A DNA stretch of 64,000 nucleotides from Duganella sp. sic0402 (GCF_019219065.1 NZ_JAHUWK010000016.1:25828-89827); one strand, 5' to 3'. Shown: positions 25,570-35,133, counted from the stretch's first letter. Program-made: numbers and translations. Notes: generated by a model not told the origin, from the sequence alone.

Positions 25570-27509
25570 GCGGCTGCCTGCACGGCAGGGAAGGTCTGAC
25601 AGGAAGCGATCTGCAAGTTCGCCGCCACCGTGCCGCTGCGGCCGTCCTCGAATTTCACCTGCGTCTCTATGTATTGCGTGACCTTGTCTTGGTAAAGCGC
25701 CGCGATCAGCACTGCGTACTTCTCGGCGACGAAGGCGCGGCGTACTTTGCGCGTGCGGGTCAGCTCATCGTCGTCCGGGTCGAGTTCCTTGTGCAGCACG
25801 AGGTAGCGGTGGATTTGCGTGCCGCCCATGCCCGGTTCCGCAGCCAGGCTGGCGTTGACTTGTTCGATGCAGTCGCGCACCAGATCATAGACAGTGGCCT
25901 GCGCGGCCAGGTCGGTGTAGCCGGAGTAGGCGAGGCCACGGCGTTCCACCCAGTTACCCACAGCTTCGATGTCGATGTTGATGAAGGCGCACACCACGTC
26001 GCGCTGGTGGCCGAAAACCACGGCCTCTTTGATAAACGGGAAGAACTTGAGTTTGTTTTCGATGTAGTTGGGGGCAAAGATTGCGCCGCTGTTCATGCGC
26101 CCGACGTCGGCCGCGCGGTCGATAATCTTCAAGTGGCCGTCGCTGTCGAACAGGCCGGCGTCGCCGGTGTGGAAATAGCCCTGGGCGTCGATGGCGGCAC
26201 TGGTGGCGTCGGGACGTTTGTAGTAGCAGTCCATCAAGGTTGGTGATTTCACCAATACTTCGCCATTATCGGCCAGTTTGACCTCCACGCCAGGTGCCGG
26301 CAGGCCGACGCTGTCGAACTTGATCTGGCCGTCCGGTTGCAAACAGATATAGGCGCATGTTTCGGTGGAGCCGTAAAACTGCTTCAGATTGATGCCGATA
26401 GAGCGATAGAAGCGGAACAGATCCGGCCCGATCGCGGCGCCGGCGGTGTAGGCGACGCGGATGCGCGACATGCCCAGCACGTTTTTCAGCGGTCCGTAGA
26501 TCAGCACTTTGCCCACTGCGTAGCGCAGCCGGTCGGCCAGCGGCACCGGCTTGCTGTCTAAAATTTGCGCACCGCAGCGGCGCGCCACGTCCATAAAGTA
26601 GTGGAACAGGCGTCGCTTGATGGCGCCGGCGTCCTCCATCCGTATCATCACCATGGTCAGCATGTTCTCGAACACGCGCGGCGGAGCGAAGTAATAAGTG
26701 GGGCCGATTTCGCGCATATCGGTCATGACTGTTTCGCTGGATTCCGGACAATTGACGGTGAAACCGGCGCTCATCGCCTGCGCGAAGGAGAACAGGCAAT
26801 CGCCCACCCAAGCCATGGGCAGATAGGAAAGAATATCTTCTTTATCAGTCAGGCGTTCGAAGCTGACGCCGCCGTCGCCGGCTGCCAGCAGTGCGGCGTG
26901 GGTCTGGCATACGCCTTTGGGTTTGCCGGTGGTGCCGGAGGTATACAGGATGACGGCGTTATCGCTGCCGCGCCCTTCCGCGATATTGGCTTCAAAAAAG
27001 CCCGGATGGGCTTTATCCCATGCGCTGCCGATTTCCTGCAGCCTGGTGAAAGAAATGAATTCTTGCTGACGATAATGCCGCATGCCGCGTTCGTCGTCAT
27101 AAGCGATATGCCGCAGGTGTGGATAAATAGATTTTAATTCCAGTAATTTATCGACCTGTTCCTGATCTTCGACGATGGCGTATTGGATTTCAGCGTTTTC
27201 CAGTACATAAGCCATATCGGCGGCGGGTGCATCCTGATAAAGCGGTACAGGCACACCACCCAGACATTGTGCAGCCAGCATGGACCAATATAAGCGTGGA
27301 CGGTTATCGCCGATAATTGCCAGATTCATTCCCCGCTGAAAACCGAGCGCAGCCAATCCACACGCCAGGAAGCGGACTTCGTTATTAACCTGTGCCCAAT
27401 CCCAGCTTTGCCAAATACCCAGATGCTTTTCACGAAATGCAGGTTTCCCCGGCCTGGTCTGGCCGTGCGCAAGTAAGCGACGAGGAAAAGTCTCCTGCTC
27501 TATTTGCAC
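25566..27509 (-). CDS. AMP-dependent acyl-CoA synthetase/ligase
   Basis: The 647-residue adenylate-forming enzyme has the P-loop AVILYTSGTTGKPKGVCQTHAALL, the adenine motif FYGSTETCAYICLQPDG, and YFHTGDAGLFDSDGHLKIIDRAADVGRMNSGAIFAPNYIENKLK. It resembles long-chain acyl-CoA synthetases of the FadD15/ACSL type. It is the first gene of the operon with livGHMKF and the PaaK-like ligase. The likely job is to trap an imported carboxylate as its CoA ester. The promoter should lie in the AT-rich stretch just upstream. Confidence 0.88.
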   Translation of the reverse strand: MQIEQETFPRRLLAHGQTRPGKPAFREKHLGIWQSWDWAQVNNEVRFLACGLAALGFQRGMNLAIIGDNRPRLYWSMLAAQCLGGVPVPLYQDAPAADMAYVLENAEIQYAIVEDQEQVDKLLELKSIYPHLRHIAYDDERGMRHYRQQEFISFTRLQEIGSAWDKAHPGFFEANIAEGRGSDNAVILYTSGTTGKPKGVCQTHAALLAAGDGGVSFERLTDKEDILSYLPMAWVGDCLFSFAQAMSAGFTVNCPESSETVMTDMREIGPTYYFAPPRVFENMLTMVMIRMEDAGAIKRRLFHYFMDVARRCGAQILDSKPVPLADRLRYAVGKVLIYGPLKNVLGMSRIRVAYTAGAAIGPDLFRFYRSIGINLKQFYGSTETCAYICLQPDGQIKFDSVGLPAPGVEVKLADNGEVLVKSPTLMDCYYKRPDATSAAIDAQGYFHTGDAGLFDSDGHLKIIDRAADVGRMNSGAIFAPNYIENKLKFFPFIKEAVVFGHQRDVVCAFINIDIEAVGNWVERRGLAYSGYTDLAAQATVYDLVRDCIEQVNASLAAEPGMGGTQIHRYLVLHKELDPDDDELTRTRKVRRAFVAEKYAVLIAALYQDKVTQYIETQVKFEDGRSGTVAANLQIASCQTFPAVQAAA

Positions 27510-28291
27510 CAGTGTCTCCGGTTGCGATTTTATTCAGCCATATTAGCGTGCTGCGGCTCAAAACAGGGATTTTTCCATGGTGCGTCGCAAAAACGTCTGA
27601 TCGATGCAAACATCTTGCAACTAATTGATTAGCTAAACCAATCTGTTATGAAATCATGCTCATCCATGCTAAAAATTAGCATGGATAAGCCAAATTTCGG
27701 CGCAACCCTAGCTGTAGAGACAAGATTAGTTGGTGTGGCGTTTCATCAGAGTTACATGAGGACTTTGAATTTTAACTATGAGCTTTTTCCTAAAAAATCA
27801 GCCGAATATTTTTGTATGCATACTCAGATTTTATGCAAATTTTTACAGGGTTTCTTACTGCCATAAGCAAACAATACCAAATAATTTTTCTCATTAGATG
27901 AAACAACCTGGATGAAAAAAATAAAGGAAAAATTTCAATGGCAATAAATTCATGAACGTCATAGGTGATATTCTATTCTTTCCGATAATTGGAATCGTAA
28001 ACCATGGGTAAGAAGCTGGCTTTGGATGAAAAGCGAACTACCAAAAAGGCTGCAATATTGATCGCCAGAAAGGCTATTTTTGTACTTCGATAAGGAATGG
28101 AAAAGGGGTTGCACTGGGATTTGTCATTGATGTGTCCCCTGAATATGCTGCAATTATGGAGAACGGCCGCAGCCGTTCCATACCCGTCAAAGATAAAGAG
28201 TTTTCTCAGCATGTGGCGGACAGCGTGCTTTCTGCGACTAGCAGGTAGCCCAATCGGAGTATCATACGGACAAGATATTGAGAACTTTTCC
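27510..28291. other. AT-rich intergenic region, possible decayed small gene
   Basis: This stretch of about 780 bp separates the acyl-CoA ligase operon from aminopeptidase P and is visibly poorer in GC than both. The promoter of the minus-strand operon should be near 27510-27620. From 28003 there are plus-strand protein-like segments in different frames: MGKKLALDEKRTTKKAAILI (28003 on) ending in a stop, and GFVIDVSPEYAAIMENGRSR in another frame, stopping at 28246-28248. This looks like a frameshifted remnant. No intact gene, tRNA or insertion sequence is seen. Confidence 0.4.
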
Positions 28292-30106
28292 ATGGATACT
28301 CCAACCTCATCCCAAGTCGCCGAGCGCCTGGCGCTGTTGCGGGCGGCGATGCGCCAGCATCACATCGATGCGCTGATGATCCCGTCAGCCGATCCGCATC
28401 TGTCCGAATACCTGCCCGAGCGCTGGCAGGGCCGCGAATGGGCGTCCGGATTTACCGGTTCGGTCGGCACCTTCGTCATCACGCCGGAATTCGCCGGCCT
28501 GTGGACCGACGCCCGTTACTGGACCCAGGCCGAACAGCAATTGCTGGAAACCGGCATCCAGCTGATGAAGCTGCCATCCGGCGCCAGCGTACAATATATA
28601 GACTGGCTGGCAAGCCACCTGAAATCCGGCCAGACGCTGGCAGTCGACGGCGCGGTGCTGGGCCTGGCCATCGCCCGCATGCTGCAAAGCGCGCTGGACG
28701 CGGCCGACGTCAAGCTGCGCACCGATTTCGATCTGCTGCAGCAAGTCTGGCAAGACCGCCCAGCGCTGCCGGTGGCGCCGATCTTCGAGCATCTGCCGCC
28801 GTATGCGTCGAAAAGCCGCAGCGGCAAGCTGGCTGATTTGCGCGGCGCCATGCAGCAGGCCGGCGCCAGCCGCCACCTGATGTCGACGCTGGACGATATC
28901 GCCTACCTGTTCAATCTGCGTGGCGCCGACGTCAACTTCAACCCGATTTTCCTGTCGCATGCACTGGTCACGCCTACGCGCGCCACGATTTACGTCGCCG
29001 ACGGCAAAATCTCGCCCGATTTGCGCGCCGCGCTGGCCGATGAGGGCATCGATGTCGCGCCCTACGAAGCCGCCGCCGCCGCGCTGGCCGCGCTGCCGGC
29101 CGACGCCACCTTGCTGATCGATCCGCGCCGCATCACCTACGGCACCCGCCAGTGGATACCAGCCAAGGTCAAAGTCATCGAAGCGATCAACCCGACCACG
29201 CTGGCCAAGTCGCGCAAGAGCGAGCAGGATGTAATCCACATCCGCGCCACGATGGACCAGGACGGCGCTGCGCTGTGCGAATTCTTCACCTGGCTGGAGC
29301 AGACACTGGCCGATAGCCATCGCGCGCCGCTGACTGAAGTGGAAATCGACCGGCAAATCACCGGCGCCCGCGCGCGCCGTCCGCACTTCATCAGTCCAAG
29401 CTTTGCAACCATCGCCGGCTTCGGCGCCAACGGCGCCATCATGCATTACCGCGCCACAGAGGCGCGCCACGCCACCATCGAAGGCAACGGCCTGCTGCTG
29501 ATCGATTCCGGCGGCCAGTACCTGGGCGGCACCACCGACATCACCCGGGTGGTGGCGGTCGGCCGCATCACTGAGGAACACCGCCGCGATTTCACGCTGG
29601 TACTGAAGGGGATGATTGCCTTGTCTGCGACCCGCTTCCCGCGCGGGACCAAGTCGCCGATGCTGGACGCCATCGCCCGCGCGCCGCTGTGGGCGGAAGG
29701 ACTGGACTTCGGTCATGGCACCGGTCACGGCGTCGGCTACTTCCTGAACGTGCATGAAGGCCCGCAATCAATCTCGCCATCGGCCATGCCGGAGCCGCAC
29801 ACCGCGATGGAGCCGGGCATGATCACTTCCATCGAGCCGGGCCTGTACCGGCCGGGGCGCTGGGGCATCCGCATTGAGAACCTGGTGCTTAACCGCCCAG
29901 CCGGCCAGACCGAGTTTGGCGAATTCCTGAATTTTGAGACATTAACCATGTGCCCGATCGACACCCGCTGCATCGAAACCGCGCTGCTGCGCGACGACGA
30001 GAAGCGCTGGCTCAACGATTACCACGCCACGGTGCGCAAGCGCCTGTCGCCGCTGCTGTCCGGCGACGCGCTGGCGTGGCTGCACACACGAACGGAGGCT
30101 GTATGA
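28292..30106 (+). CDS. Aminopeptidase P family protein (Xaa-Pro aminopeptidase, M24B)
   Basis: This 604-residue protein starts with a creatinase-like N-terminal domain (RLALLRAAMRQHHIDALMIPSADPHLSEYLP) and a second creatinase-like domain, then the pita-bread M24 domain. Metal ligands are seen in LLIDSGGQYLGGTTDITR (two Asp), GHGTGHGVGYFLNVHEGP (His), GMITSIEPGLYR (Glu) and GIRIENLVL (Glu). It removes N-terminal residues ahead of proline, in the cytosol. The start is ATG at 28292. Its stop overlaps the next small gene (ATGA). Confidence 0.93.
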   Translation: MDTPTSSQVAERLALLRAAMRQHHIDALMIPSADPHLSEYLPERWQGREWASGFTGSVGTFVITPEFAGLWTDARYWTQAEQQLLETGIQLMKLPSGASVQYIDWLASHLKSGQTLAVDGAVLGLAIARMLQSALDAADVKLRTDFDLLQQVWQDRPALPVAPIFEHLPPYASKSRSGKLADLRGAMQQAGASRHLMSTLDDIAYLFNLRGADVNFNPIFLSHALVTPTRATIYVADGKISPDLRAALADEGIDVAPYEAAAAALAALPADATLLIDPRRITYGTRQWIPAKVKVIEAINPTTLAKSRKSEQDVIHIRATMDQDGAALCEFFTWLEQTLADSHRAPLTEVEIDRQITGARARRPHFISPSFATIAGFGANGAIMHYRATEARHATIEGNGLLLIDSGGQYLGGTTDITRVVAVGRITEEHRRDFTLVLKGMIALSATRFPRGTKSPMLDAIARAPLWAEGLDFGHGTGHGVGYFLNVHEGPQSISPSAMPEPHTAMEPGMITSIEPGLYRPGRWGIRIENLVLNRPAGQTEFGEFLNFETLTMCPIDTRCIETALLRDDEKRWLNDYHATVRKRLSPLLSGDALAWLHTRTEAV

Positions 30107-30354
30107 GTGGACGCGCAACCCGCGCTACATCGGCGATTGATCGCCTGAAGCGCCGCACCGGCAACGAGAAATACTCGATGTCAGTCACTGGCAATGGCCA
30201 TTTCTTCCTGTCCGAGGGCGCCGGCAATCCGCCGCTGAACGCGCCGATGGAGCTGGATGAATTTGTCGCTTTCGTCAATGGCATCGCGCCGCTGGCGCCC
30301 AAACGCGTCAGCAAGCTGGATATCGCTTTCGAAAAACAGCTCATTAAAAAATAA
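30103..30354 (+). CDS. Small hypothetical protein
   Basis: An 83-residue protein starts at an ATG that overlaps the aminopeptidase stop by 4 bp. It has a basic N-terminus (RATRATSAIDRLKRRTGNEKYS), a SVTGNGHFFLSEG strand-like segment and a C-terminal helix. No domain is recognised. Translational coupling to the aminopeptidase and 15 bp to the mgtC-like gene make it a real part of the operon. Confidence 0.72.
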   Translation: MSGRATRATSAIDRLKRRTGNEKYSMSVTGNGHFFLSEGAGNPPLNAPMELDEFVAFVNGIAPLAPKRVSKLDIAFEKQLIKK

Positions 30355-30369
30355 CAGAAAGGGGCGTGT

Positions 30370-31116
30370 ATGCCCGCCATTGAATTCCTGCAGGCTTACT
30401 GGTCGCATTCCGAAATCGCCACCAACGCGGTGATTTTGCTGAATCTGCTGGGCGCCTTGGTACTGGGCCTGCTGGTGGGCTATGAGCGTTCTTACCACGG
30501 CCGCGCGGCCGGCATGCGCACTTATGGCCTGGTGTGCATGGCGTCTGCCGCGCTGACGGTGATCGGTGGCTATCCTGGCCACTGGTTTGGCGGCCATGTG
30601 TCGACCTATCTGGTGAACTCCGATCCGACCCGCATCGTGCAGGGCATCGTCACCGGCATCGGTTTCCTCGGCGCCGGCGTCATCATGCGCGAAGGTTTTA
30701 ACATCAGCGGCCTGACCACTGCCGCGTCGATCTGGGCGTCGTCGGTGATCGGCGTCATGGTCGGTGTCGGGTTTTATTTGGGCGCGATGGGCCTGGCGCT
30801 GCTGTGCGCGGGTTCGATGATCTTTTTGACCAAGGTGGAAGCCTGGCTGCCGTCGCGCCACGCGATCGCCATCACCATGCGCTTCAAGGCTGGCTATAGG
30901 CCGCAGGAGCCGGCGTTGAGGGCGATGGCCGCGCAGCGCGGCTATGAAATCGCCGGCGGCTCGCTGATGATCGGTAGCGATGGCGGCATGCAGGAGTGGC
31001 GCTTTGTCGCCATCGCCTTCAGCAAGCGCAGCGGCGCGCCGATGGCGGTACTGTCGGCGGAACTGGCCGAGTTCGAGGGCATCCACAGCTTCCAGCTTAC
31101 CCATGCACGCAACTGA
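30370..31116 (+). CDS. MgtC/SapB family membrane protein
   Basis: The 248-residue protein has an N-terminal MgtC domain with about five membrane helices (LLNLLGALVLGLLVGYERSYHGRAAGMRTYGLVCMASAAL, ITGIGFLGAGVIMREGFNISGLTTAASIWASSVIGVMVGVGFY) and a soluble C-terminal tail from about residue 165. MgtC proteins modulate growth at low magnesium and, in pathogens, F1Fo-ATPase. The regulator and any leader control element are not seen. Confidence 0.9.
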   Translation: MPAIEFLQAYWSHSEIATNAVILLNLLGALVLGLLVGYERSYHGRAAGMRTYGLVCMASAALTVIGGYPGHWFGGHVSTYLVNSDPTRIVQGIVTGIGFLGAGVIMREGFNISGLTTAASIWASSVIGVMVGVGFYLGAMGLALLCAGSMIFLTKVEAWLPSRHAIAITMRFKAGYRPQEPALRAMAAQRGYEIAGGSLMIGSDGGMQEWRFVAIAFSKRSGAPMAVLSAELAEFEGIHSFQLTHARN

Positions 31117-31117
31117 T

Positions 31118-31693
31118 ATGAATACACAAGCACAGGCAGTGTTGGATTTCTGGTTTGGCGGCACGCTGCCGCGCAAGGAATGGTTCCAGAAGAGCGATAG
31201 CTTCGACCGCGAGATTGAACAGCGCTTCGGTGCGCAGATCGAGCAGGCGCTGGAAGGCGGCCTGCATGCCTGGGACGCCGACGGCCCGCGCGCCGCGCTG
31301 GCGCGGATCCTGGTGCTGGATCAGTTCTGCCGCAATGTCTACCGTGATACGCCGCTGTCCTTCGCTGGCGACCATCAGGCGCTGGCAGCCGCGCTGGACA
31401 TGATCGACGCTGGCGAAGACCAGACCCTGGCGCCATTTGAGCGCGCCTTCGTCTATCTGCCGCTGGAGCATGCGGAGGACTTGGCGATGCAGGAGCAGGC
31501 GGTGGCGCTGTTCACCCGTCTGGCCGAAGCGGAAGCGGGCGATGAGGCCATCGCCGGCATGCTGGATTACGCCAGGCGCCATCGCGATGTGATCAAGCGC
31601 TTCGGCCGTTTCCCGCACCGTAATGACATTTTGCAGCGCGCTTCCACGCCTGCCGAACAGGAATTCCTCAAGCAGCCGGGATCGAGGTTCTGA
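31118..31693 (+). CDS. DUF924 family protein
   Basis: The 191-residue protein has VLDFWFGGTLPRKEWFQKSDSFDREIEQRFG at the N-terminus, ALARILVLDQFCRNVYRDTP, and FERAFVYLPLEHAEDLAMQEQAVALF plus RFGRFPHRNDILQRASTPAEQEFL near the end. This is the conserved pattern of the all-helical DUF924 family (TPR-like fold). The start at 31118 follows the MgtC stop by 1 bp. Function is not known. Confidence 0.88.
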   Translation: MNTQAQAVLDFWFGGTLPRKEWFQKSDSFDREIEQRFGAQIEQALEGGLHAWDADGPRAALARILVLDQFCRNVYRDTPLSFAGDHQALAAALDMIDAGEDQTLAPFERAFVYLPLEHAEDLAMQEQAVALFTRLAEAEAGDEAIAGMLDYARRHRDVIKRFGRFPHRNDILQRASTPAEQEFLKQPGSRF

Positions 31694-32520
31694 TGGCGGC
31701 GACCTTGAACCTGATCGGCGCCGGCCATGTGGGCCGCGTGCTGGGCAGGCTGTTCGCGCAGCGCAGTGTGTTTAACATCCAGCAGGTGCTGACGCGTTCG
31801 CCGGCTTCGGCGCAGCAGGCAGTGGACTTTATCGGCGCTGGCAGCGCGGTGGCAGCGTACGAGCAGCTGCAAGCGGCAGCCGTGCATGTGCTGGCGGTCG
31901 GCGACGATCAGATCGGACCGGCCTGCGAGGCGCTGGCGCGCGCCGTGCCGCTACAGGGCAGCATTGTGTTCCATTGCAGTGGCGCGCTGGCTTCCGACCG
32001 TCTCCAGGCCGCGCGTGACGCCGGCGCCCTGGTCGCCAGCGTGCATCCGATCCGCAGCTTTGCCGATCCGGCAGTGGTCGCTGCACAATTTTCAGGCACG
32101 TTCTGCGGCATCGAAGGCGACCCCGGCGCGCTGGCGGTGCTGACGCCGGCCTTGCAGGCGATCGGCGCGCAGCCGGTGCCGATCAACGCCGAGGCCAAGA
32201 CCGTGTATCACGCGGCGGCGGTCTTCGCCAGCAATTACCTGGTGACCGTCCTGGACGCCGCGCTGCGCGCCTACCAGGCGGCGGGCATTCCGGAACCGGT
32301 GGCGCGGCAGCTGGCGCAGCCCTTGGCCAGCGAATCGATGAACAATGTGTTCCGCCTCGGTGCGGCGGCCGCGCTCAGCGGGCCGATTGCGCGCGGCGAC
32401 CTGGCGACCGTGGCGCGCCAGCAGCAGGCGGTGACGCAATGGGATGAGGGGACCGGAGCGTTGTATCAGGCTCTTGTCGCTCCGACTACAGATCTGGCGG
32501 CGCGAAAACGGCGGAAATAG
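31693..32520 (+). CDS. Rossmann-like and DUF2520 domain protein
   Basis: The 275-residue protein has an N-terminal NAD(P)-type fold (LNLIGAGHVGRVLGRLF) and a C-terminal DUF2520 region (AKTVYHAAAVFASNYLVTVLDAALRAYQAAGI). It resembles ProC/F420-dependent reductases in outline and is annotated as a putative oxidoreductase in many bacteria. Its start overlaps the DUF924 stop by one base, so it is in the same operon. The substrate is unknown. Confidence 0.85.
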   Translation: MAATLNLIGAGHVGRVLGRLFAQRSVFNIQQVLTRSPASAQQAVDFIGAGSAVAAYEQLQAAAVHVLAVGDDQIGPACEALARAVPLQGSIVFHCSGALASDRLQAARDAGALVASVHPIRSFADPAVVAAQFSGTFCGIEGDPGALAVLTPALQAIGAQPVPINAEAKTVYHAAAVFASNYLVTVLDAALRAYQAAGIPEPVARQLAQPLASESMNNVFRLGAAAALSGPIARGDLATVARQQQAVTQWDEGTGALYQALVAPTTDLAARKRRK

Positions 32521-32751
32521 CGCTTCTGTGCTTATCTCCGTGCAAATTATTCCTTAACAACTATATTTCAAGTAGATGATTTTGTTGTCCGGGACAACGG
32601 TTTGCAGTCGTAATGCTACGAATTCACAAATAAAGTGTGGGATTAGTCGACAAACCACGCGTTTAGCAATAAGCTTGTTTCTTAGAATGTTTTCTACAAG
32701 AATCAATATATTAGCTAACCGGCGCCAAATTTGCACAGTAGGGGTAAGAAC

Positions 32752-33114
32752 ATGTTATTTCTGAAAAGTACGACCGTCACCAAAGCGCCAGGCATTTACG
32801 ATGTGGATATCGCAGCCAAGCCGCCTGGCAAAACCTTTGGCGTGTTCCTGGCGACCGATCCGGACAATCCGCCAACCGAAGTGCTGGCGCAACTGGCCGC
32901 ACTCGGCTTCAAGCAGACCTATAGCGGCGGCTACACCCACAAAGATCGCGGCAAGGTACTGGACCTGCACTTCCAGAAAGCCGGCACCGACCTGTTCGAA
33001 GGCTGGAAAGCTGAAGAACTGGAAGCCAATATGGCCGCCATCACCGCGCTGTTCAGCGGCATCGGCATCACCATCGCGCCACGCGTGATGAGCCTCGCTG
33101 AAGCCTACGCTTAA
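32752..33114 (+). CDS. Hypothetical protein
   Basis: A 120-residue soluble protein starts at an ATG preceded by AGGGG. The sequence has DIAAKPPGKTFGVFLATDPDNPPTEVLAQLAALGFKQTYSGGYTHKDRG and a C-terminal helical part, without recognisable motif. It is preceded by a 231-bp AT-rich gap (32521-32751) that likely holds its promoter and is otherwise empty. It is convergent with the molybdopterin-domain gene. Confidence 0.7.
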   Translation: MLFLKSTTVTKAPGIYDVDIAAKPPGKTFGVFLATDPDNPPTEVLAQLAALGFKQTYSGGYTHKDRGKVLDLHFQKAGTDLFEGWKAEELEANMAAITALFSGIGITIAPRVMSLAEAYA

Positions 33115-33115
33115 T

Positions 33116-33700
33116 CTAAGTCCTCACCTCGATGTGATAGAGCGCCCACGGCGCGCCACCGTAACGTCCCGCCAGCGGGATGGCGGCCAGCTCAGGCACT
33201 CTGTCCGCATCGCATAAGGCCCACAACGGCCCCAGCCCGCCCAGTGCCATCGGTGTGCCATCCATCTGGGTGGCGACGATCCAGCGCTGCGCGCGTGCTT
33301 GCGCGACCGTGACCGCAGCCGCATAACCATCCACCGCCCGCAGTATCAGCCTGGTGTCGTCGCGCAGTGCCGCGCCGGCCGCCTGCATCACGTCCAGCAG
33401 CAGCGGGCCGCGCAGAGTGTGCGGCTTGGCGTCGTATTCCAGCGTCGGCTTGATGGTGACGGCCGGCAGCGCCGCCAGCGCAGCGTAATCGAAAGCGTGC
33501 GCCTTTTCAAAATCGATTTTCTGCTTGGCCATCATCACATCGCGCGCCGGGTCGAACTTGCCGCGATTGGGCTTGCTGATGGCGCCGGTCACGGTCAGCA
33601 GGGCAGGGCCGGCTGGCGCGGCGGCATGCGCCGGCAAGGTAGTGGACAAGCCGGACAGGCCGGCCAAGGCCGCCGTGCCGAGGAACTGGCGTTTCTTCAT
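33116..33700 (-). CDS. Exported molybdopterin-binding-domain protein
   Basis: The 194-residue protein starts MKKRQFLGTAALAGLSGLS, a signal peptide of the Sec or atypical Tat kind, cleaved near AHA. The mature part matches the sulfite-oxidase-type Moco-binding fold: LLTVTGAISKPNRG, LEYDAKPHTLRGPLLLDVMQAAGA, LILRAVDGYAAAVTVAQAR and the C-terminal LAGRYGGAPWALYHIEVRT. Such short solo domains are often annotated as molybdopterin-dependent oxidoreductases; the catalytic cysteine that binds Mo is not evident, so it may not be an enzyme. Confidence 0.75.
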   Translation of the reverse strand: MKKRQFLGTAALAGLSGLSTTLPAHAAAPAGPALLTVTGAISKPNRGKFDPARDVMMAKQKIDFEKAHAFDYAALAALPAVTIKPTLEYDAKPHTLRGPLLLDVMQAAGAALRDDTRLILRAVDGYAAAVTVAQARAQRWIVATQMDGTPMALGGLGPLWALCDADRVPELAAIPLAGRYGGAPWALYHIEVRT

Positions 33701-33743
33701 GCGGGGAACTCCGTGAATGCGTAGTGCCGGTATCATACCGTGC

Positions 33744-34343
33744 ATGGACTTATTTGCCGACGACCACGCCCTCACTTCCATCCCCATTGATGATGGCAAG
33801 CTATGGTTCCAGCAGCGGCTGGCGCTGGATCTGGCGCCGGATGAGGTGATGCGCCGGCTGGTACAGGAAACCGGCTGGCGCCACGAGGACATCCAGGTCT
33901 GGGGAAAACTGCACAAGCAGCCGCGCCTGTCGGCCTGGCATGGCGAGGCCAGCTACCGCTATTCCGGCAAAACTTTCCACCCGCAGCCATTCACGGCCTT
34001 GCAGCTGCACATCAAACAGGCAGTGGAGCGCGCCACAGGCCGTCAGTTCAACAGCGTGCTGCTCAACTATTACCGCGATGAGCGCGACAGCATGGGCTTC
34101 CACGCCGATGATGAACGCGAGCTGGGGCCGGAACCCGCCATTGCTTCGGTCAGCTTCGGCGCGCCGCGCACGTTTATCCTCAAGCATCGCGATCTGCCCA
34201 AAACCGTCAAGCTGGCGCTGGGCGACGGCTGCCTGCTGCTGATGGCTGGCGCCTTGCAGCAGCATTGGCTGCACGGCATCAACAAGGAGCGGGGAGCGCG
34301 CGGGCCACGTATCAACCTGACTTTCCGAAAAATTTTAAGCTAG
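33744..34343 (+). CDS. AlkB-like 2OG-Fe(II) dioxygenase
   Basis: The 199-residue protein has NSVLLNYYRDERDSMGFHADDERELG (HxD iron ligands), PAIASVSFGAPRTFILKHR, LLLMAGALQQHWLHGI (distal His) and RINLTFRKI (2-oxoglutarate-binding Arg). These are the AlkB family motifs for oxidative demethylation of alkylated DNA or RNA bases. The start is ATG at 33744. There is no Ada or AlkA gene beside it. Confidence 0.9.
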   Translation: MDLFADDHALTSIPIDDGKLWFQQRLALDLAPDEVMRRLVQETGWRHEDIQVWGKLHKQPRLSAWHGEASYRYSGKTFHPQPFTALQLHIKQAVERATGRQFNSVLLNYYRDERDSMGFHADDERELGPEPAIASVSFGAPRTFILKHRDLPKTVKLALGDGCLLLMAGALQQHWLHGINKERGARGPRINLTFRKILS

Positions 34344-34527
34344 TCTTAAGTTTGGCGCATCTTGAAATTTGCCAATGATCGTTTGGCTTACATCTCGTCA
34401 CACTTCTTACTAATTCGGTCGTGACGGCTGTTGGTTCGAGTGCTATCTTGGACACATCGCAATTCAATAGTAACTGCGATCCCAAGCAAGACCACTTGTA
34501 TTAACCATTTGCTGAAAGATCAAAATC

Positions 34528-35133
34528 ATGAAAAAAGTTATTTTCGCCTTAGTCGCTTCCGCCGCCGCCCTGAGTGGCACCGCTGCTTACGCACAATCCA
34601 ACACGCAGGACGCCGCAGGCACCGGCTACATCGGTGCTGGCGTGGTCGGCAGCCGCTATGACTTCGACAATGCCGGTGCTGGTTCCCTGAGCAGCGACAA
34701 CAAGAGCGGCAGCAAGGCCGCTGGCAAAGTCTACGGTGGCTACAACATCGACAACACCTGGGCGGTGGAAGCCGGTTATACCGACTTCGGCAAGCGCAGC
34801 TACAACTACACGCAAGGCGGCGCCGCCGGCGGCATCAACACCGACGCGCATTCCTACTATGTGGCTGGTAAAGGCACCTGGCCTGTAGCACGCGACTTCG
34901 CGCTGTTCGGCAAGCTGGGTGTGGCGCGCAACCACAATGAAGTGAGCACCACCGGTATCGCTTCGGTGGCTGGCAGCGAGAACAAAACCGCGCTGTACGC
35001 TTCGGTCGGTGGCGAGTACGCCATCAACAAGAACGTGAAAGTGTCGCTGGAGTATGAAAACTACGGTAAGGCCGATATCGACACCGGCCGCAAGCCTGGT
35101 GCGATCACCGCCGGCCTGCGCTACAACTTCTAA
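34528..35133 (+). CDS. Outer membrane beta-barrel protein (OmpA/OmpX-like)
   Basis: This 201-residue protein has a signal peptide (FALVASAAALSGTAAYA) and an 8-stranded-barrel pattern of alternating residues: GYIGAGVVGSRYDF, SGSKAAGKVYGGYNI, WAVEAGYTDFGKRSY, AHSYYVAGKGTW, NKTALYASVGGEYAI and the C-terminal AITAGLRYNF ending in Phe. The YNF terminus is the BAM recognition signal. It is followed by a strong terminator. The 184-bp upstream gap (34344-34527) should hold its promoter. Confidence 0.88.
   Translation: MKKVIFALVASAAALSGTAAYAQSNTQDAAGTGYIGAGVVGSRYDFDNAGAGSLSSDNKSGSKAAGKVYGGYNIDNTWAVEAGYTDFGKRSYNYTQGGAAGGINTDAHSYYVAGKGTWPVARDFALFGKLGVARNHNEVSTTGIASVAGSENKTALYASVGGEYAINKNVKVSLEYENYGKADIDTGRKPGAITAGLRYNF

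Noticed and set aside
28385..29767. Long open frame of 460 codons on the minus strand within aminopeptidase P
   Set aside because: It is an antisense shadow of a gene with all M24B metal ligands; composition is Arg/Gln/Gly-rich without motifs.
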